64,000 bases of DNA, from the NCBI RefSeq assembly GCF_022965805.1, contig NC_133103.1, forward strand, positions 33,327,281-33,391,280. The letters are read 5' to 3'. Below the pieces are notes generated by a model. It was not told where the DNA came from and did no database searches. It saw only the letters and a list, made by a program, of their open reading frames with translations. The position numbers were made by a program, and so were the translations under genes. Shown one piece after another: positions 1 through 10,796 of this stretch (position 1 is its first letter; the number at the start of each line of letters is the position of its first letter). Source of the DNA: Primulina eburnea. Lineage: Eukaryota > Streptophyta > Magnoliopsida > Lamiales > Gesneriaceae.

Positions 1-692
1 TCCCTTCTATCACAAGGATAGGATTCACTAAAAGACTTTGATCGAGTACAACGCTTGTACAGACCCACTTCAGTTAGGACTATCTATTGCCTGAACTGAA
101 ACTCTTAGTATAATACAATGATCTCTGTAAGTAACTGAACTTAGCACATTATCGAGTTATCAATATTTCACAGTGCTAGATTGCTCAATATGAGCCTTGA
201 TTGCTACGAATAGATCTGATAGGTGTGAGCAGAGATTTTTAACAGAGTAATGGCAAGTTTGAGATTGGTCAATCGTCTTTTTTTTCAACTGCTCTTTAGT
301 CATATTTATAGACTTATCTTTCAACGGTAATTTTGAATTCTCGTATCCGTTGATTGCCTCCTTATCATTTCTTGGACAGAGTTCTTGATTGCCGCTTCAT
401 CATTTATTGTAAGACGGCGTATTAATCTCAATAGCCGAAATACGTTTTTCTATGCAGTGCGGATTTCCACATTCAGTTGCTGTCTGATATGTCTTTTTGT
501 CTGTTGAATGATCTTTCCCGAGGTATCATCAGTTGAGAAGCTTTAATGTTTTCGGCTGAATGTTTTAACTGATCAGTTCTCAACTGATCAGTTTGTGTCA
601 ACTGATTTTAGTTGAATGTTCAGCTGCCGAATATGCTTTCATGTATTAGTTGATTTTATGTTTTGTCAAACTCCAGAATTTAGTTTCCAACA
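1..692 (-). repeat. SIRE-type copia LTR, right-hand part
   Basis: The stretch matches, in the same orientation, the last ~680 bp of the SIRE LTR at 57881-58833: the shared order is a 'ccttctatcac..ggatagga' block, 'actaaaagactttgatc', 'acccacttcagtt', then a run of AACTGATCAGTT-like motifs and an end in 'tttccaaca'. It is either the 5' LTR of a minus-strand element lying to the left or a solo LTR: no polypurine tract follows its right end. The left end is cut by the window. It sits in the interior of gypsy element X. Confidence 0.8.
567..593. repeat. Pair of perfect AACTGATCAGTT palindromes in SIRE U3
   Basis: Two perfect 12-bp palindromes at 567-578 and 582-593, followed by looser copies (aactgatttt, agttgaatgttcagctg). 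The same motif recurs in the LTR near 35453 and in degenerate form at 58670-58800, so it is a family feature of these LTRs and not a chance palindrome. Confidence 0.7.
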
Positions 693-906
693 CAATCATT
701 TCAATCTTGTATCAATCATCTCTGGCTCTCGAGACTCAATAATCTCAAAAATCTCGAATATAACTCAACAATAGGGTATCTCAATTATGATCATGTATTT
801 CACATTAGGCACAGTAAAATGCTAGAAAATATATCACATGATCAAGCAATTCAAACTGACTCGATCTACCCTATTCCCAAATATCTTACGCTCTGATACC
901 ACCTGA
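693..906 (-). mobile_element. 5' interior of gypsy element X with tRNA-Met primer site
   Basis: Read on the minus strand, TGGTATCAGAGC (plus 890-901) lies just inside the LTR that starts at 907. This is the primer binding site for initiator tRNA-Met used by Tekay-type gypsy elements. The other ~190 bp is untranslated leader without an open frame. The rest of X lies to the left of the window or was displaced by the SIRE LTR at 1-692. Confidence 0.75.
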
Positions 907-2892
907 TGTGGGGCCCCAGGTCCGATATCTATTGCTAATAATTATAAATATAACAAACCCAACGATTTAGTAAATACATAATTTGTGGTTCACAAATTCA
1001 CATAAACATCGTCAAAATATTTTAAAAGTCACAAATGTTTAAAATATAAATTTTAACATTCCAAAATAAAGTAGTGAACCAAATAAATCCAAACATCATC
1101 ACATAGCTCCTAAGACCCGAGAATCCCATTCTAACTCGTATCTCCTCGCCTGGAACTTGACTCTGGCATCCTAAGCCTCGCCTCACCTACCGTCAAGCAC
1201 ATGAAAACAAGAGGTAGCCGACGTGCCGGTGAGTATAAATCCAGTATGATACAATCAATAACATATGAGAATTAAAATTTCACAAAGTTTATATAAACTC
1301 ATAAAGATGTAATATAATGCAATGCATGATCAGAAGCTGTGGACTATCAATAAATCTCAAGATCAAGTGAATCTTCTGGTCATAGGGTACCCAAGGGAAG
1401 AGAATATCCCAACAACATCCACCGACTCATCCGCTCGAGGTGGTGTGTTGTGTTCTACAATCCCAAGACTATGGTGTGCCTATAGAGAGTGTTCAGGACA
1501 TAGCAGCGACCTCCGCATACACTATGCCAACTCAACAATAGCCCCATACGTCCAACAAATCAATAAATCAAGGCGACCTCCGCCATATCAAATCTGAATC
1601 AAAAAGTGGCTCAATATGCAATGCAATGATGCATTTCAATCTCATCAAGTCAATATCATAATAAGCTCATCTCAAAAGATCAATCATCAACAAATTAAAA
1701 ATAATTCATCCAGCCATCGAATTTTCAATTTAAAATAAAAATGATACTTTTACCTCGTATGTTACCGATCGTAACATACCTTTCAAATATTACCAAAACA
1801 AAATCGAAATATGTAGGTGAGAAGTTTTGAACCTCGGAATTCTACTATAACTCAAGAACTCGGATCATTATCAAAATAGAGCAATTTCTGTACAAAATTC
1901 ATAATTAATTCAATACGGCTTCAAATCAATATCCACAAATTAGATATTCAAGAAAACTCAAATTTCAACAATTGTGTAAAGAAGTAATCTGTATCATTTC
2001 TTAACCGTAATATGACAAAAAAATATTCATTGAAACATTTTGTCAAACACATGGCGTGTGTGCTAAAGAGTTAGCTCCTCTACTTTGCCCTTGTCTTCAA
2101 TTCCATTTTAAATTCAAACCAACACAATTACAACATCTCAATATCTCAAATATCAACTCAAATATCAATTCTAACTTCAACCCATTTCCAAACTTGAATA
2201 AATATGAGAAATACTTACCACATCTTGAAGATCTTGAAGAGAGGATCACAAATCTATACTTATTTCATATTTTTCTTGAACAAGTCTCCAATAGATTGAA
2301 GAATAATTTAGAAAATGGAAGGAAGGAGGGTTTCGTTTGAAGAGAAGGAGGAGAACTGATTGGAGGAGGAAAAAGGAAAGAGAAAATGATACAAATACAC
2401 TTCCCAAACCATATTTATTCATTCCCAAGCTCAAAACACGTTTTTGAGTATGCTGCTGGGCGCCATAGCGCGTGTTTTGGTTCAGGGGCGCGCACCATAC
2501 TGCCGAAACACCAAAATTTCAGCAATGGGCGCGCTATAGCACGTGTTCTGGCGCAGGTGCGCGCCGTATTCTGTCCAAAACGCATTTGTAACTTCAGAAT
2601 TTTCGAAAGTGGTAAGCTACAAAGTTGTAGCCCTATGTCTTGGCTTCCATCTCCCCATATTTCAGCTCATTTGGAGGTCGGAGTAACAAGTTATGTTCAT
2701 TCTCCCAACATGTCTCATTGTAGGAACGGCGGTACGCAGGACACACTTCGGGGCGCTTTTGGCTCGTCTTCCCTAATGATTTGACCAAAACTCAAAATAA
2801 GAAAGTTATAGCCTTAAGTCCTATATTTATAATGAAAAAGGCCTCACATCAATTGGATCAATATACAAAACATTATGCTAAAAACCACAACT
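907..2892 (-). repeat. Gypsy element X 5' LTR, first part (split by element C)
   Basis: The LTR begins on the plus strand with TGTGGGGCCCC beside the minus-strand PBS, and resumes after element C at 10466, ending at 10646 with CGGGCATTACA. On the minus strand this is a TG...CA LTR of about 2.17 kb starting TGTAATGCCCGAA. No gene is present: short open frames at 1322-1597 and 2056-2340 have no recognisable domain. It contains 'ccggtgagtataaatccagtatgat' related to a block conserved in other LTRs of the window, and a GC-rich repeat pair at 2458-2577. Confidence 0.8.
2458..2577. repeat. GC-rich repeat pair in X LTR
   Basis: Two ~50-bp diverged units (from 2458 and from 2527) share the order GGGCGC, TATAGC/CATAGC, CGTGTT, CAGG, GCGCGC and TACTG/TATTCTG. 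They stand out as CpG-rich in an AT-rich LTR, at a place comparable with the inverted-repeat arrays of elements C, E and F. Confidence 0.6.
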
Positions 2893-4340
2893 TGTAGTAG
2901 CCCGAATTCCAAATTGGGTAATTAACGGAGTAATGGTGATTAAGAAGGTTTAAGGTGTAATTTTGGCTATGGTCATGATCGGACGGACCGAAGAGGGTTC
3001 GGAAGCACCGAAGAGTTCGGACGATCCGAAGTGTAGTTCGGTGAATCCGATCATAGGTGTCAAGTGTTGATCGACACGTCATTTTCCATGCATGTTCGGA
3101 CGGTCCGAAGTGTATGATCGGAGGATCCGATCATGAGCTGTCAAGAGCCAATGGACACGTAGCGTTCGGACGTTCCGAAGTGTTGTTCGGAGGATCCGAA
3201 CATGGCCTATAAATAGTGCTCGGATTTCTCATTTGTGACTTGCCAATTCATGATTTTGCCTCATAGTTGAGAGGATTTGGAAGGTTTCTAGGGTTAGTTG
3301 TTGGTCGAGCGATAGCCAAGAGCTGTCAGGAGTAGTAGCGTAGCGGCGCCTGAGTTTCAAGGCAATCGACATCAAAGGGCTGTCGAAGGACGAAGGTAAA
3401 CCCTAAACCTTTGGTAGTACTAGGGAGTACTGGTTTTGCTAGTCGAGCATGGTAGTATTGATTGAGTATGCTTTTGATGCGTAGGCTTGTGCTAGACCTG
3501 ATTAGCGGTGTTGCGTAAGGCTAGGCTTGCTGTGATAGAGGTACGAAAGTACTATCCGAGATATCCTGGTTGAGTATACATTCATATATGTGTTGCATGA
3601 GTATTTGCTGCATTGTTATATGTCATATGATGCATGCTATTATGTCACGAGTTATGATGCATATTGCATATCATGTTGAGCCGTATCTCCTTCGAGATAG
3701 CCTTTACTGTTGAGCTGTATCTCTTTCGAGATAAGCTATATCTTGGGGCCGCTCAGCCCTGTCTTGTGGACGCATGGACACCGAGAGTACACAGTGGCCG
3801 ACGGGTCGGGAGGGCTTCGGTGGTCCGGGACATTTTAGGTCCACGTCTGTCTTGTAGTGGATGCAGTGACCCAGAGGTTGGACCGCGCGGCACTATCCAC
3901 TTGGCGCCTCTAGACTGAGCATTTTGAGATCCTTTGTGATTCCTGTTTCTTGACTACCCTGGTATCATATCATAGCATGTGCATTTCATATAGGTTTGTA
4001 TACTCATACTTTTGTACTGGGCGTTCTTATCGCTCACGTCCTCGGTTTTGTTTATTCTTGGACACCCCATTACCACGGGGCAGGCCTCAGGTTGGATGGC
4101 TCAGGAGGAGCAGGAGGAGGACGTTGAGTAGCTGGTTGGTTTAGTTTTCAGTGTTTTCCATTTGATTCGATATGGTTGTACTGGATATTTCATTTTGAGT
4201 TAGTCTAGACTTCGATTTCGATTGGGTTGTATAACTATTGTTGTTGGCCATATTTCCGCTGTTATCTCTGATTATAATTAATTAGGTTAATTGCATGCTT
4301 AGTTTTTGATTAGTAGGTGATTCTGGAACGGGTCACTACA
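2893..4340 (+). repeat. Element C 5' LTR
   Basis: TGTAGTAGCCC...GGTCACTACA, identical to 9013-10460 except for two transitions. U3 holds eight inverted-repeat units (2979-3200) followed at once by a TATA box, TATAAATA, at 3208-3215. Short open frames at 3664-3918 and 3950-4144 recur in the 3' LTR and are not genes. Confidence 0.95.
2979..3200. promoter_or_regulatory. Array of eight TTCGGAnnnTCCGAA inverted repeats in U3
   Basis: Eight copies of a 15-bp inverted repeat (for example ttcggacgatccgaag, ttcggacggtccgaag, ttcggaggatccgaa) lie in 222 bp, ending 8 bp before the TATA box at 3208. The same array is at 9099-9320 in the 3' LTR. Position suggests a transcription-factor or chromatin target; the function is inferred. 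Confidence 0.75.
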
Positions 4341-4344
4341 TTTA

Positions 4345-4356
4345 TGGTATCAGAGC
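4345..4356 (+). other. Element C primer binding site (tRNA-iMet)
   Basis: TGGTATCAGAGC, four bases inside the 5' LTR end, matches the 3' end of initiator tRNA-Met. Confidence 0.95.
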
Positions 4357-4438
4357 ATGCGTATGATTTTGGGATATAGATTCTGTTTTGGGATTTCCGT
4401 TGACCATTTTACCATTTTCCCTATTCTATCTTGTAGCG

Positions 4439-6373
4439 ATGGCTGACTATTTTGATGACGGGAGTAGTCAGGGGAGTGTAGGTCGATGGGGTGACCAGGA
4501 CGATCATAGACGTCATCGTGAGCATCGTCATCGTCGGGATGGTCCTAGGCGTTTCGATATGCATCGTTTCATGCAGATGGGGCCTAAGCCTTTAGTTGGC
4601 GGTGAGACTCCCGATGATGCGGAGGATTGGTTAGAGCGCATGGAGAGTTGTTTCCGCGCATTCCAGTGCACCGATGAGCAGAAGATGGAGACCCTTAGTT
4701 TTCTTCTCGAGGGCCGTGCTCGCAGGTGGTGGCGATCGACTTCTGCGCCGATAGTTCAGTCGCAGGGTAGAGCGACTTGGGTCGATTTCCGTGCAGCGTT
4801 CATGCAGCTGTACTTTCCTCCAGCCCTTCGCCAGGCCAAGACGATTGAGCTCCTGAACCTTAAGCAGGGGAGTATGTCTGTTGATGAGTATCAGCAGAAA
4901 TTCTTTGAGTTGTTACCCTTCGCTCCTCATATCAGTGGCAGTTCTGAGGCCAAGTATGATCATTTCCTCCAGGGCCTTAATCAGGAGATCTTTGATCGAG
5001 TCACTGTCTGTGATAATCCTACTTCTTATGATGGGTTAGTGAACCGGTGTCGCCAGGCAGAGATCAGTCTCCAGCGTGGTAGGGCTATTCTTTCTTCTTC
5101 TAGACCTCCGAGTACTTTGAGGCCTCGATCTCAGTCATTCAAGAAATCTGGTTCATCTTCTTCTGGATCTGGATCTCGATCTAGTGGTGTTTTCCGCTTT
5201 GGTAAGAAGAAGGAGTCTTGTGCGCATTGTGGGAAGAACCATCCATCGGAGCAATGCCGAGTAGCCGCAGGAGCTTGTTATCAGTGCGGAGAGATGGGGC
5301 ATATTAAGAAGAATTGTCCTCAGTTGCGAGGTGGAGCAGGATCCGGTTCTGGATCTCAGACGACTGTTCAGCAGAGGAGGCAGGGTCAGGCAGTGGGTAG
5401 TTCGAATCTTCGACCTCGTGCCCAAGGTCAGGTTTTTGCGCTGAACCAGGATCAGGCTGCAGATGAGACGGAGAGAGTCATAGCAGGTACTTTTCATTTA
5501 TGCGGTATTCCTGCTTTTGTTCTTATTGATACAGGAGCCTCTCATTCCTTCATTTCTGCACGATTTGTTAAGCGTCATAGGTTACCCTATGTTTCTCTAG
5601 ACGTCATTCTTTCTGTTTCTACTCCGATGGGTCATTCGGTGTTAGCGAAGCGTCTAGTGATGGGTTGTCCCTTAGATTTTGAGGGTAACGAGTTGACTGC
5701 GAATCTTATGATCCTAGAGATGGAAGATTTTGATTGTATCTTGGGTATAGACTTATTGACTACCTACCGAGCTACTGTGGATTGTTACCAGAAGCTTGTT
5801 CAGTTTCGTACGACTGAAAGCTCTAGTTGGTTTTTCTATGGTGAGGGAGCGCGACCTCCGATGCCAGTGGTATCTGCTCTGAAAGCCTGTCGTGCTTTAG
5901 AGTCGGGCGGGGAAGGCTACCTCATCTATGCGATTGATTCATCCACAGGTAGTGTTGGTCTAGAGGATATTCCAGTGGTTTGTGAATTTCCTGATGTTTT
6001 CCCAGATGAGATTCCTGGTTTTCCTCCGGTTAGAGAGGTGGAATTTGGCATAGATTTAATGCCAGGGACTGCACCGATTTCTCGTGCCCCCTATCGTCTT
6101 GCTCCGTCAGAGATGAGAGAGCTGAAGCAGCAATTGCAGGATCTTCTTGATAAGGGTTATATTCGCCCGAGTGTTTCGCCTTGGGGAGCTCCAGTCTTGT
6201 TTGTCAAGAAGAAGGATGGATCGATGCGGTTGTGCATTGATTATCGCCAGCTGAATCGGGTGACGATCAAAAAAACAAGTACCCTTTACCCTGTATTGAT
6301 GACTTGTTCGATCAGCTTCAGGGTACTTCTGTTTACTCCAAGATCGACTTGCGATCGGGTTATCATCAGATGA
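4439..6373 (+). CDS. Element C gag, protease and start of reverse transcriptase
   Basis: I chose the ATG at 4439 (protein starts MADYFDDGS); the open frame extends upstream only through a TTG at 4388. The first ~230 residues are a retrotransposon Gag domain ([18 protein letters not shown]). Two cysteine motifs follow, the second a CCHC zinc knuckle [14 protein letters not shown]. An aspartic protease ([11 protein letters not shown]) comes next, then the N-terminal RT motif ([10 protein letters not shown]). The frame runs into a 7-A stretch at 6269-6275 where related elements read IKNKYPLPR; two extra bases shift it and it ends at 6373 in nonsense. The RT continues in the frame of the next entry. 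A homopolymer sequencing error is possible, because the LTRs are nearly identical. Confidence 0.9.
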   Translation: MADYFDDGSSQGSVGRWGDQDDHRRHREHRHRRDGPRRFDMHRFMQMGPKPLVGGETPDDAEDWLERMESCFRAFQCTDEQKMETLSFLLEGRARRWWRSTSAPIVQSQGRATWVDFRAAFMQLYFPPALRQAKTIELLNLKQGSMSVDEYQQKFFELLPFAPHISGSSEAKYDHFLQGLNQEIFDRVTVCDNPTSYDGLVNRCRQAEISLQRGRAILSSSRPPSTLRPRSQSFKKSGSSSSGSGSRSSGVFRFGKKKESCAHCGKNHPSEQCRVAAGACYQCGEMGHIKKNCPQLRGGAGSGSGSQTTVQQRRQGQAVGSSNLRPRAQGQVFALNQDQAADETERVIAGTFHLCGIPAFVLIDTGASHSFISARFVKRHRLPYVSLDVILSVSTPMGHSVLAKRLVMGCPLDFEGNELTANLMILEMEDFDCILGIDLLTTYRATVDCYQKLVQFRTTESSSWFFYGEGARPPMPVVSALKACRALESGGEGYLIYAIDSSTGSVGLEDIPVVCEFPDVFPDEIPGFPPVREVEFGIDLMPGTAPISRAPYRLAPSEMRELKQQLQDLLDKGYIRPSVSPWGAPVLFVKKKDGSMRLCIDYRQLNRVTIKKTSTLYPVLMTCSISFRVLLFTPRSTCDRVIIR

Positions 6374-8862
6374 GAGTCAGAGATGATGATATTTCCAAGA
6401 CTGCATTTCGTACTCGTTATGGGCATTACGAGTTTCTAGTTATGCCATTCGGATTGACGAATGCGCCAGCGGTGTTCATGGATCTGATGAACCGAGTCTT
6501 CCGAGATTTTCTGGATCAGTTTGTGGTGGTTTTCATTGACGATATCTTGATCTATTCCCACAGTGTGGAAGAGCATGCCCAACACTTGAGGATTGTGTTG
6601 CAGATTCTTCGCGAGAAGCAATTGTATGCTAAGCTGAGTAAGTGCGAGTTCTGGATTGATCGTGTGGTATTCCTTGGTCATGTGATTTCCAAGGAAGGAG
6701 TTTCTGTGGATCCCAGCAAGATTGAAGCAGTGCTGAATTGGTCACGTCCGACGACGGTGGCTGAGATCCGTAGTTTTCTAGGTCTGGCAGGGTATTATCG
6801 TCGCTTCATCGTGAATTTCTCTCAGATAGCCAGACCATTGACGCAACTTACTCGGAGGGATGTTCCATTTGAGTGGTCATCCGAGTGCGAAGATAGTTTC
6901 AGAGAGCTTCGTCGACTTCTGACTTCCGCACCTGTTTTGGCGTTACCGTCAGGATCTGATGGTTTCAGTGTTTACACCGATGCCTCCACTCAAGGCTTAG
7001 GGTGTGTGTTGACGCAAAACGGTCATGTGATTGCTTATGCTTCCAGACAGCTGAAATCTCACGAGGAGAAGTATCCCACTCATGATCTGGAATTGGCAGC
7101 TATTGTGTTTGCGCTGAAGATTTGGCGTCATTATTTGTACGGTGTTCAGTTTGAAATCTTTACTGATCATAAGAGTCTGAAATATCTGTTCACTCAGGCT
7201 GAGTTGAACATGAGGCAACGTCGTTGGATGGATTTGCTGAAGGATTATGATTGCGAGATCAAGTACCATCCAGGTTCTGCGAATCTCACAGCTGATGCGC
7301 TTAGTCGCAAGGTGAGAGCCTCTGCACTTCAGACTTGTGCTATGACTAGTGCCATCCAGGATAGTTGCTCGTTGGGGTTTAACTTCAAGCATCGGAAAGG
7401 TATGGAGAGCATTCGTGTTGCTACCATTTTATCTGAGCCCAATTTGTTCACTCGGATTCGAGAAGCTCAGATGTCTGATCTCAAGACTCAGAGATTAGCT
7501 CGGTTAGTTGGTGGTGATAGCAATTTCCATTATCAGTCCAATGGTCTTCTGTGCTTATCTAATCGGGTTGTAGTACCAGAGGATGACACTTTGAGGGACG
7601 AGATATTGTCTCAGGCGCATCGAAGCAAGTTAAGTGTTCATCCAGGAAGCAACAAGATGTATAGAGACTTGAGGATGCGGTTTTGGTGGAAAGGGATGAA
7701 GCGCAGCGTGTATCAGTTTGTCTCCAAGTGTCTAGTTTGCCAGCAGGTTAAGACAGAGCACCGTCGACCGGGAGGATTGTTGTTGAACTTACCTATTCCA
7801 GAATGGAAGTGGGAGCATATTACGATGGATTTCATTACTCACTTGCCATTATCTTCGAGGAACAGCGATGCTATCTGGGTAGTGGTGGATCGACTCACCA
7901 AGTCTGCTCATTTTCTGCCGTATAATCGTGATTTCACTTTCGATCGTATGGCTCGATTGTACATTCAGGAGATTGTACGTTTGCATGGAGTGCCTGTCAG
8001 TATTGTTAGTGACAGAGATCCTCGTTTTACCTCACGGTTTTGGGGTAGTTTCCAGTCAGCTTTGGGTACTACACTGAGTCTGAGTACTGCTTATCATCCG
8101 GAGACTGACGGTCAATCAGAGAGGACTATCCGTACGCTTGAGGATATGTTGCGAGCCTGTGTTATGGATTTCGGACCCGCTTGGCAGGATCATTTGCCTT
8201 TGATTGAGTTCGCGTACAACAACAGCTATCATCGTAGTATTGGTATGGCACCATTTGAGGCGTTGTACGGGCGACGTTGTCGTACTCCATTATTCTGGGA
8301 TGAAGTCGGGGAACGACAGGTAGAGGGACCGGAGTTAGTCCAGCAGGCTATAGATAAGGTTACAGTAATCAAGAAGCGGATTAAGACTGCTCAGGATCGA
8401 CAGGCTAGTTATGCGAACACAAAGCGTCGACCTCTTCATTTTCAGCCAGGTGAGAAGGTGTTTCTCCGAGTTTCGCCTTTTCGCAGGATTTTGAGATTTG
8501 GTCTCAAGGGTAAGCTGTCTCCGAGATTTATTGGTCCATTCGAGATACTGGAATGTGTGGGAGATTTAGCTTACAGACTTGCGTTGCCGCCGTACCTATC
8601 AAGTATTCATGATGTGTTCCACGTATCCTTGTTGAGACGTTATATAGCAGATGAGTCGCACATCTTACATCCATCTGCAGTTCAACTTGATACGGATTTG
8701 TCTTACCTGGAGCGACCAGTTCAGATTCTAGATCGCAAAGATAAGGTGTTGCGGAATAAGATCATTCCTCTTGTCTTAGTGCAGTGGCAGCGTCGAGGCA
8801 CTGAAGAAGCCACTTGGGAGTTAGAGAGTCGTATGCGTTCGGAGCATCCAGAGCTCTTTTGA
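6304..8862 (+). CDS. Element C pol: RT, RNase H, integrase, chromodomain-like tail
   Basis: Continues the RT in another frame; there is no ATG at 6304 (TTG), so it is not an independent gene. Order: RT with catalytic FIDDILIYS; RNase H (VYTDASTQG and TDHKSLKYL); integrase HHCC zinc region ([17 protein letters not shown]); the DDE core region ([26 protein letters not shown]); and a C-terminal segment [12 protein letters not shown] followed by [11 protein letters not shown], like the group II chromodomain of chromoviruses. The length of 852 residues is normal for this part. One unusual residue just before the frame start is Cys where related copies have Arg (PRIDDL). Apart from the frameshift the frame is intact, unlike elements E and F. 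Confidence 0.92.
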   Translation: MFDQLQGTSVYSKIDLRSGYHQMRVRDDDISKTAFRTRYGHYEFLVMPFGLTNAPAVFMDLMNRVFRDFLDQFVVVFIDDILIYSHSVEEHAQHLRIVLQILREKQLYAKLSKCEFWIDRVVFLGHVISKEGVSVDPSKIEAVLNWSRPTTVAEIRSFLGLAGYYRRFIVNFSQIARPLTQLTRRDVPFEWSSECEDSFRELRRLLTSAPVLALPSGSDGFSVYTDASTQGLGCVLTQNGHVIAYASRQLKSHEEKYPTHDLELAAIVFALKIWRHYLYGVQFEIFTDHKSLKYLFTQAELNMRQRRWMDLLKDYDCEIKYHPGSANLTADALSRKVRASALQTCAMTSAIQDSCSLGFNFKHRKGMESIRVATILSEPNLFTRIREAQMSDLKTQRLARLVGGDSNFHYQSNGLLCLSNRVVVPEDDTLRDEILSQAHRSKLSVHPGSNKMYRDLRMRFWWKGMKRSVYQFVSKCLVCQQVKTEHRRPGGLLLNLPIPEWKWEHITMDFITHLPLSSRNSDAIWVVVDRLTKSAHFLPYNRDFTFDRMARLYIQEIVRLHGVPVSIVSDRDPRFTSRFWGSFQSALGTTLSLSTAYHPETDGQSERTIRTLEDMLRACVMDFGPAWQDHLPLIEFAYNNSYHRSIGMAPFEALYGRRCRTPLFWDEVGERQVEGPELVQQAIDKVTVIKKRIKTAQDRQASYANTKRRPLHFQPGEKVFLRVSPFRRILRFGLKGKLSPRFIGPFEILECVGDLAYRLALPPYLSSIHDVFHVSLLRRYIADESHILHPSAVQLDTDLSYLERPVQILDRKDKVLRNKIIPLVLVQWQRRGTEEATWELESRMRSEHPELF

Positions 8863-8999
8863 GTTGTGCTTTGTATAAGTTTGTGTTTTCAGTTGTAATC
8901 ATAGTATCAGTTGTATTCAACAACAATTGAGATGTATTAATGATGTTGTTATTTCGTTTTGTTCATTCTCTAAGCCTGATTTCGAGGACGAAATCTTTT

Positions 9000-9012
9000 A
9001 AGGGGGGGAGAA
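9000..9012 (+). other. Element C polypurine tract
   Basis: AAGGGGGGGAGAA immediately precedes the 3' LTR at 9013; it would prime plus-strand DNA synthesis. The upstream 'tttcgaggacgaaat' is shared with elements B and F. Confidence 0.9.
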
Positions 9013-10460
9013 TGTAGTAGCCCGAATTCCAAATTGGGTAATTAACGGAGTAATGGTGATTAAGAAGGTTTAAGGTGTAATTTTGGCTATGGTCATGATC
9101 GGACGGACCGAAGAGGGTTCGGAAGCACCGAAGAGTTCGGACGATCCGAAGTGTAGTTCGGTGAATCCGATCATAGGTGTCAAGTGTTGATCGACACGTC
9201 ATTTTCCATGCATGTTCGGACGGTCCGAAGTGTATGATCGGAGGATCCGATCATGAGCTGTCAAGAGCCAATGGACACGTAGCGTTCGGACGTTCCGAAG
9301 TGTTGTTCGGAGGATCCGAACATGGCCTATAAATAGTGCTCGGATTTCTCATTTGTGACTTGCCAATTCATGATTTTGCCTCATAGTTGAGAGGATTTGG
9401 AAGGTTTCTAGGGTTAGTTGTTGGTCGAGCGATAGCCAAGAGCTGCCAGGAGTAGTAGCGTAGCGGCGCCTGAGTTTCAAGGCAATCGACATCAAAGGGC
9501 TGTCGAAGGACGAAGGTAAACCCTAAACCTTTGGTAGTACTAGGGAGTACTGGTTTTGCTAGTCGAGCATGGTAGTATTGATTGAGTATGCTTTTGATGC
9601 GTAGGCTTGTGCTAGACCTGATTAGCGGTGTTGCGTAAGGCTAGGCTTGCTGTGATAGAGGTACGAAAGTACTATCCGAGATATCCTGGTTGAGTATACA
9701 TTCATATATGTGTTGCATGAGTATTTGCTGCATTGTTATATGTCATATGATGCATGCTATTATGTCACGAGTTATGATGCATATTGCATATCATGTTGAG
9801 CCGTATCTCCTTCGAGATAGCCTTTACTGTTGAGCTGTATCTCTTTCGAGATAAGCTATATCTTGGGGCCGCTCAGCCCTGTCTTGTGGACGCATGGACA
9901 CCGAGAGTACACAGTGGCCGACGGGTCGGGAGGGCTTCGGTGGTCCGGGACATTTTAGGTCCACGTCTGTCTTGTAGTGGATGCAGTGACCCAGAGGTTG
10001 GACCGCGCGGCACTATCCACTTGGCGCTTCTAGACTGAGCATTTTGAGATCCTTTGTGATTCCTGTTTCTTGACTACCCTGGTATCATATCATAGCATGT
10101 GCATTTCATATAGGTTTGTATACTCATACTTTTGTACTGGGCGTTCTTATCGCTCACGTCCTCGGTTTTGTTTATTCTTGGACACCCCATTACCACGGGG
10201 CAGGCCTCAGGTTGGATGGCTCAGGAGGAGCAGGAGGAGGACGTTGAGTAGCTGGTTGGTTTAGTTTTCAGTGTTTTCCATTTGATTCGATATGGTTGTA
10301 CTGGATATTTCATTTTGAGTTAGTCTAGACTTCGATTTCGATTGGGTTGTATAACTATTGTTGTTGGCCATATTTCCGCTGTTATCTCTGATTATAATTA
10401 ATTAGGTTAATTGCATGCTTAGTTTTTGATTAGTAGGTGATTCTGGAACGGGTCACTACA
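9013..10460 (+). repeat. Element C 3' LTR
   Basis: 1448 bp, near-identical to 2893-4340, including the inverted-repeat array (9099-9320) and TATA box (9328-9335). Followed by the CAACT target duplication. Confidence 0.95.
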
Positions 10461-10465
10461 CAACT

Positions 10466-10646
10466 ACTGCCACATTTTTTCATACCGTTTCTGCACCTCC
10501 ATTACCTATTTAGCTCAAATTCCACCTTTGATTATACCCATCCATTATCTATTCTATTCTATAACATCATTACCATTCACACCCTAACGTAAAGCCAAGA
10601 ACCATCAGAACTACTGCCATATTATATCAAAATTCGGGCATTACAT
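10466..10646 (-). repeat. Gypsy element X LTR, remainder
   Basis: Continues the X LTR interrupted at 2892 and ends in GGGCATTACA, i.e. TGTAATGCCC on the minus strand, the same LTR start as element F. A local repeat 'actactgccat/cat' occurs twice. Confidence 0.75.
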
Positions 10647-10796
10647 TTTACATTACTTAATAAAGTACGGATTTGTTCACCATTATCTATGAATCTACCA
10701 GTAAAATGTTCAATCATTGTAATTATTAAAGAATAAATTAACCGAATTGTCTATTTGAACATGATTCTCAATTTTAATTGATTTTAGTATTTCATC
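10647..10796 (-). pseudogene. Endogenous caulimovirid, capsid-region fragment (left piece)
   Basis: On the minus strand a short open stretch contains IEHFTGRF and a following IRTLL. I recognise this as a segment of the capsid region found in endogenous caulimovirids of plants. It is bounded on the left by the X LTR end and on the right by the target duplication of element B (TCATC). The matching piece on the other side of B, from 33032, holds the preceding part of the same region, so B inserted into an already integrated viral copy. Too short and too broken to be functional. The genus is not assigned. Confidence 0.65.

Larger units (their letters stand above)
2893..10460 (+). mobile_element. 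Element C: young Tekay-type gypsy retrotransposon
   Basis: Complete element: 5' LTR 2893-4340, PBS 4345-4356, gag-pol 4439-8862, polypurine tract 9000-9012, 3' LTR 9013-10460. The target site duplication is CAACT (2888-2892 and 10461-10465). The 1448-bp LTRs differ at only two positions that I found, both transitions (3326/9446 and 3908/10028), so insertion was very recent. It sits inside the LTR of element X, which is therefore older. Domain order (gag, protease, RT, RNase H, integrase, chromodomain-like end), the tRNA-Met site and the long LTRs fit the Tekay/Del clade. Confidence 0.95.

Noticed and set aside
3664..4144. Two short plus-strand frames in the C LTR
   Set aside because: Repeated exactly in the 3' LTR, no domain, and they lie in LTR downstream of the promoter.
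4388..4438. Hydrophobic N-terminal extension of C gag as a signal peptide
   Set aside because: It requires a TTG start. The ATG at 4439 fits Gag and lies after the untranslated leader.
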